Part shown: piece by piece, positions 61,328 to 64,000 of the stretch
Layout: every line of letters starts with the position of its first letter
How positions within the stretch are numbered: position 1 is the first letter of the stretch
NCBI RefSeq assembly: GCF_030816505.1
Contig: NZ_JAUSYB010000001.1
Location: 3,906,001 to 3,970,000 of the forward strand
From: Microbacterium sp. W4I20
GTDB taxonomy: Bacteria; Actinomycetota; Actinomycetes; Actinomycetales; Microbacteriaceae
Reading direction: 5' to 3'
DNA length: 64,000 nt
Made by a program: the position numbers and the translations under genes
The notes under the pieces: model-generated
What the model was told of the DNA's origin: nothing
What the model saw: only the letters and a program-made list of their open reading frames with translations
The model's database searches: none

Positions 61328-62257
61328 ATGAAGACCGTCCCCTTCGGATCCGCCACCGCCCCCGCCGTCATCGCCGGAATGATGCGCATCGACGACAAGG
61401 ACGACGCGCACATCCGCGACCTCTACGCCGCCGCGCGCACGGCGGACATCGACTTCTTCGACCACGCCGACATCTACGGCGGGAGCATGCACTTCTGCGA
61501 GGCCCGTTTCGCCGACGCGCTCCGGCTGAGCGCCTCAGAGCGCGACGAGATCGTGCTGCAGACGAAGTGCGGCATCGTGCCGTCGGAGGGCATGTTCGAC
61601 TTCTCGTACGAGCACATCGTCGCCCAGGTCGAGGGCTCTCTCGCGGCCCTGCGGACCGATCGGATCGACGTGCTCCTGCTGCACCGCCCCGATGCGCTGG
61701 TCGAGCCCGAGGAGGTCGCCCGCGCGTTCGACGAGCTCGAGGCCGCCGGCAAGGTCAGGGCTTTCGGCGTCTCCAACCACACCCCGCGGCAGATCGACCT
61801 CCTGCGCACGGCCGTCCGGCAGCCGCTGGTCGCCAATCAGCTGCAGCTGTCGATCACACACGCGCCGATCATCGCGCAGCCGGTCGCCGCCAACATGGCG
61901 GGGAGTGAGCAGAGCGTCGTCCGCGATGGCGGCGGCATCGTGGAGTACTGCCGGATCAACGGCATCACCGTGCAGGCCTGGTCGCCGTTCCAGGGCGGAT
62001 TCTTCACCGGCGTCTTCCTCGGCAACCCCGAGTACGCCGAGCTCAACACGGTGCTCGATCGGCTCGCGTCGTCCTATGGCGTCACCCCGATCGCGATCGC
62101 GACGGCCTGGATCACCCGGCATCCGGCCCATATGCAGGTCGTCCTCGGCACGACGACACCGGAGCGCGTGCGGGACGCGGCGGCGGGAGCCGACATCGAG
62201 CTGACGCGGGCGGAGTGGTACGAGCTGTTCCGCGCCGCCGGGCACCTGCTGCCGTAG
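61328..62257 (+). CDS. Aldo/keto reductase family oxidoreductase
   Basis: A 309-residue NADPH-dependent aldo/keto reductase resembling YdhF-type members. The catalytic tetrad is visible: Asp and Tyr in FFDHADIYGG, Lys in LQTKCGIV and His in VLLLHRPD, and the cofactor region is VVLGTTTPERVRDA near the end. A TAGCGT box ends seven bases before the ATG at 61328, which favours a leaderless transcript from this start over the GTG at 61319. It is an isolated gene with a broad possible substrate range. Confidence 0.87.
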   Translation: MKTVPFGSATAPAVIAGMMRIDDKDDAHIRDLYAAARTADIDFFDHADIYGGSMHFCEARFADALRLSASERDEIVLQTKCGIVPSEGMFDFSYEHIVAQVEGSLAALRTDRIDVLLLHRPDALVEPEEVARAFDELEAAGKVRAFGVSNHTPRQIDLLRTAVRQPLVANQLQLSITHAPIIAQPVAANMAGSEQSVVRDGGGIVEYCRINGITVQAWSPFQGGFFTGVFLGNPEYAELNTVLDRLASSYGVTPIAIATAWITRHPAHMQVVLGTTTPERVRDAAAGADIELTRAEWYELFRAAGHLLP

Positions 62258-62295
62258 GCTGTCCGTCCCCGCCCGGCGTCGTCTACCCTGAAGTC

Positions 62296-62673
62296 ATGCC
62301 GTTCCTCTCGTTCCTCGTCATCGCCCTGATGATCGGCGCGCTGATCGACCTGATCACCCGCGACCAGTCGCAGGTGAAGCACCTTCCGAAGATGGCGTGG
62401 ATCGTGATCGTGATCCTGCTCCCGTTGATCGGCAGCATCCTGTGGTTCGCGATCGGACGCGAGTACGGCGAGGCGGGCATTCCCATGCCGCGGATGCGGC
62501 GCGCGGAGCGCCCCGTCGGCATGGTCGACACGCGGCCGACTCCGCCGGCGGACGTGCGCACCACCGAGCAGCAGATCGCCGACCTCGACCGTGAGATCGA
62601 GGAGTGGCGGCTCCGGGAGGAACTCGAGCGGCGACGCCGCGACGGAGAGTCTCCGGCGGGATCGACCGCCTAG
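62296..62673 (+). CDS. PLD nuclease N-terminal domain membrane protein
   Basis: A 125-residue membrane protein with two hydrophobic segments: MPFLSFLVIALMIGALIDLI at the start and MAWIVIVILLPLIGSILWF near residues 34-53. The second with its LLPLIGSILWFAIGR pattern is typical of PLDc_N (cardiolipin synthase N-terminal) proteins, which are common in Microbacteriaceae. The C-terminal half is a charged coiled-coil-like region (QQIADLDREIEEWRLREELE). TACCCT ends six bases before the ATG. It overlaps the convergent epimerase by four bases. Confidence 0.8.
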   Translation: MPFLSFLVIALMIGALIDLITRDQSQVKHLPKMAWIVIVILLPLIGSILWFAIGREYGEAGIPMPRMRRAERPVGMVDTRPTPPADVRTTEQQIADLDREIEEWRLREELERRRRDGESPAGSTA

Positions 62674-63653
62674 CGCGAGAGAGGCCGGCCGTCGATCGGC
62701 CCGGCGAACGATTCGCGGAGGGCGCCCTCCAAGGTCGGGTGGCGGAACTCGAATCCGGCGGCGGTGAGCTTCTCCGGCAGCACCCATCGGCTCTTCAGGA
62801 TCAGCTCGGTCTCGGTGCGCATGCCGATGGCGCCGATCTCCAGCATCCACCGCGGCATCGGCGCGCCGATACGCACTCCCAGCACCCGGCGGACCGTCGC
62901 CATGAACTCGACGTTGTCGACGGGGTTCGGTGCTGCGGCGTTGACCGGCCCGTCCAGCTCCGGCGTCTGTTCGAGGAAGTCGATGATGCGCGCGACGTCG
63001 TCGATGTGCACCCAGCTGAACCGCTGACGACCGTGACGAGCGCCGGGGAGATGCGCGGTTCCTGCGGCGCGGCGAGCCTTGCTGACCGGCCAGCGCCCGT
63101 CGTACTGCGGGCCGCCCAGCCCGAGGCGGGCGAGGCCGCGCACCGGTCCGAGCACGCCGCCGTCACCGAGGACGATGGCGCTGCGGAGGGCGACCCGGCG
63201 GGTGGCTGGGAGGTCGTCGGCGAACAGTGCGGCTTCCCACGCCCGGGCGACCTCGACCGAGAATCCGGTACCGATCTCTCCCGTGGACTCGGTCATCGGA
63301 CGATCCTCCGCGTGCCGGTAGATCGTGGCGGTCGACGAGTTCACCCACAGCGCGGGGGGAGCGGCAGCATTCGCGATGGCGGTGCTCAGTGACGCCGTGG
63401 TCTCGAGGCGCGAGCGGAAGATCTCCGCGCGGTTCTCCGGCGTGTAGCGGCAGTTCACGCTCTTTCCCGCCAGGCCGATCACGAGGGATGCGCCGTCGAC
63501 GGCGCCGTCGATCCCGGACTGATCTCCCCAGCGGAGGTCGGCGCCCGACCGGGAGATCGTGATCACCTTGCGCCCTGCCGTGCGCAGCCGCGACTGCAGG
63601 AACTGCCCCATGAATCCGGTGGAGCCTCCGATCACGACGCGCCCTGCACTCAT
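62670..63653 (-). CDS. TIGR01777 family epimerase (YfcH/SulA-like)
   Basis: A 327-residue NAD(P)-binding protein of the extended SDR type, TIGR01777 family. The Rossmann motif VVIGGSTGFMGQFLQSRL is at the N-terminus; LVIGLAGKSVNCRYTPENRA and PPALWVNSSTATIYRHAEDR are family signatures. The C-terminal DUF1731-type segment with EFRHPTLEGALRE is present. The ATG at 63653 overlaps the stop of the DUF4166 gene (ATGA). The exact reaction is not established for this family. Confidence 0.88.
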   Translation of the reverse strand: MSAGRVVIGGSTGFMGQFLQSRLRTAGRKVITISRSGADLRWGDQSGIDGAVDGASLVIGLAGKSVNCRYTPENRAEIFRSRLETTASLSTAIANAAAPPALWVNSSTATIYRHAEDRPMTESTGEIGTGFSVEVARAWEAALFADDLPATRRVALRSAIVLGDGGVLGPVRGLARLGLGGPQYDGRWPVSKARRAAGTAHLPGARHGRQRFSWVHIDDVARIIDFLEQTPELDGPVNAAAPNPVDNVEFMATVRRVLGVRIGAPMPRWMLEIGAIGMRTETELILKSRWVLPEKLTAAGFEFRHPTLEGALRESFAGPIDGRPLSR

Positions 63654-64000
63654 CCGATGCTCTCCTTCTCGTCGAACGGCTCGATGCGGTAGCGGAAGTC
63701 GCCGCGATACTCGTACACGCGGCCGAGGATCGGAGCGTCGATGGTGAGCGCCACCTGCTGCCGATCCTGGGCGTCGTCGAATCGTTCGGTGAGGCGCACG
63801 ACCGGGCACAGCAGGCGGGGAAGACGCACGCGCAGGCGGCCGAGGCGGAACCCGACGGCCCGGCTGGTAAGTCGCACCGCTCCCTCGTCGACGTCGATGT
63901 CGAAGCACGCGGCGATGAGGCCCGGTTCGCCGAGCTCATCGACCAGCCGGCCGCGCCGGGTGAGGGTGACCGCGTCGTGCATCGTCCAGGGGCCACGGGG
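63650..64000 (-). CDS. DUF4166 domain protein, partial (runs off the window)
   Basis: The C-terminal 116 codons of a DUF4166 protein. The frame is open to the window edge without a proper start (reads RGPWTMHDAVTLTRRGRLVD from the edge), so the ATG at 63982 is internal and the 5' part lies beyond 64000. The pattern RLTSRAVGFRLGRLRVRLP and YEYRGDFRYRIEPF fits the family. It is cotranslated with the TIGR01777 epimerase, a gene pair common in actinobacteria. Function is unknown. Confidence 0.75.
   Translation of the reverse strand, partial: PRGPWTMHDAVTLTRRGRLVDELGEPGLIAACFDIDVDEGAVRLTSRAVGFRLGRLRVRLPRLLCPVVRLTERFDDAQDRQQVALTIDAPILGRVYEYRGDFRYRIEPFDEKESIG

Overview
The window reads as the chromosome of a high-GC Actinomycetota, most probably a Microbacteriaceae member close to Microbacterium. 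This is inferred from codon use, gene families (ThrE exporter, TIGR01777 epimerase next to DUF4166, PLD N-terminal membrane protein, S8 protease) and the many short-spaced TANNNT-6/7 nt-ATG arrangements that suggest leaderless transcripts. No rRNA, tRNA, CRISPR array, intact transposase or prophage was seen.

Layout. 1-6.3 kb: an SMR efflux pair, two SDR enzymes with two TetR regulators, and a cytosine-permease-like (NCS1) transporter translationally coupled to an MBL-fold hydrolase. 6.3-13.2 kb: a glycosidase remnant, an M24 peptidase-like/HIBADH-like operon, a LivM remnant, then a Gfo/Idh dehydrogenase with LeuC/LeuD-type dehydratase subunits. 13.2-15.2 kb: a gene graveyard with an ImmA-TetR chimera and a decayed Pycsar-type effector. 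15.2-27.4 kb: the most interesting block, a five-gene minus-strand operon (amidase, kinase-aminotransferase fusion, agmatine-deiminase-like enzyme, MFS carrier, amidohydrolase) facing a TetR gene and a second NCS1-MBL pair, with a shared sequence motif in front of both arms. 27.4-33.2 kb: TauE/SafE exporter, gamma-glutamyltransferase and GntR, divergent from a polar amino-acid ABC importer across a perfect 27-bp palindrome. 33.2-41.1 kb: TetR, then a plus-strand operon of DUF3237, an oligopeptide-type ABC importer (with a permease-ATPase fusion) and a second amidase. 41.1-43.5 kb: SDR, TetR and a third MBL hydrolase.

43.5-46.5 kb is a second graveyard (APC permease, TetR, acyl-CoA synthetase, YhcG-type nuclease and FtsX-type permease fragments) around one intact small gene. 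47-50 kb holds secreted or membrane proteins including a lipase-like esterase. 50.3-53.3 kb is a LysR-mesX-mesD locus for folate-independent methionine synthesis. 53.3-64 kb is ordinary chromosome: membrane proteins, a frameshifted ThrE, a secreted subtilase, an FMN reductase, a GNAT, an XRE-ImmA pair, an aldo/keto reductase, and a TIGR01777-DUF4166 operon running off the end.

Taken together, 1-46 kb is an accessory catabolic region for nitrogen-containing small molecules: importers (two NCS1, two ABC, one MFS), amide- and lactone-type hydrolases (two amidases, three MBL proteins, amidohydrolase, GGT), amine-processing enzymes and five dedicated TetR/GntR regulators. The actual substrates cannot be read from sequence. 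Two otherwise intact genes (the second NCS1 permease and ThrE) carry single-base frameshifts in G runs and may be real mutations or sequencing errors.
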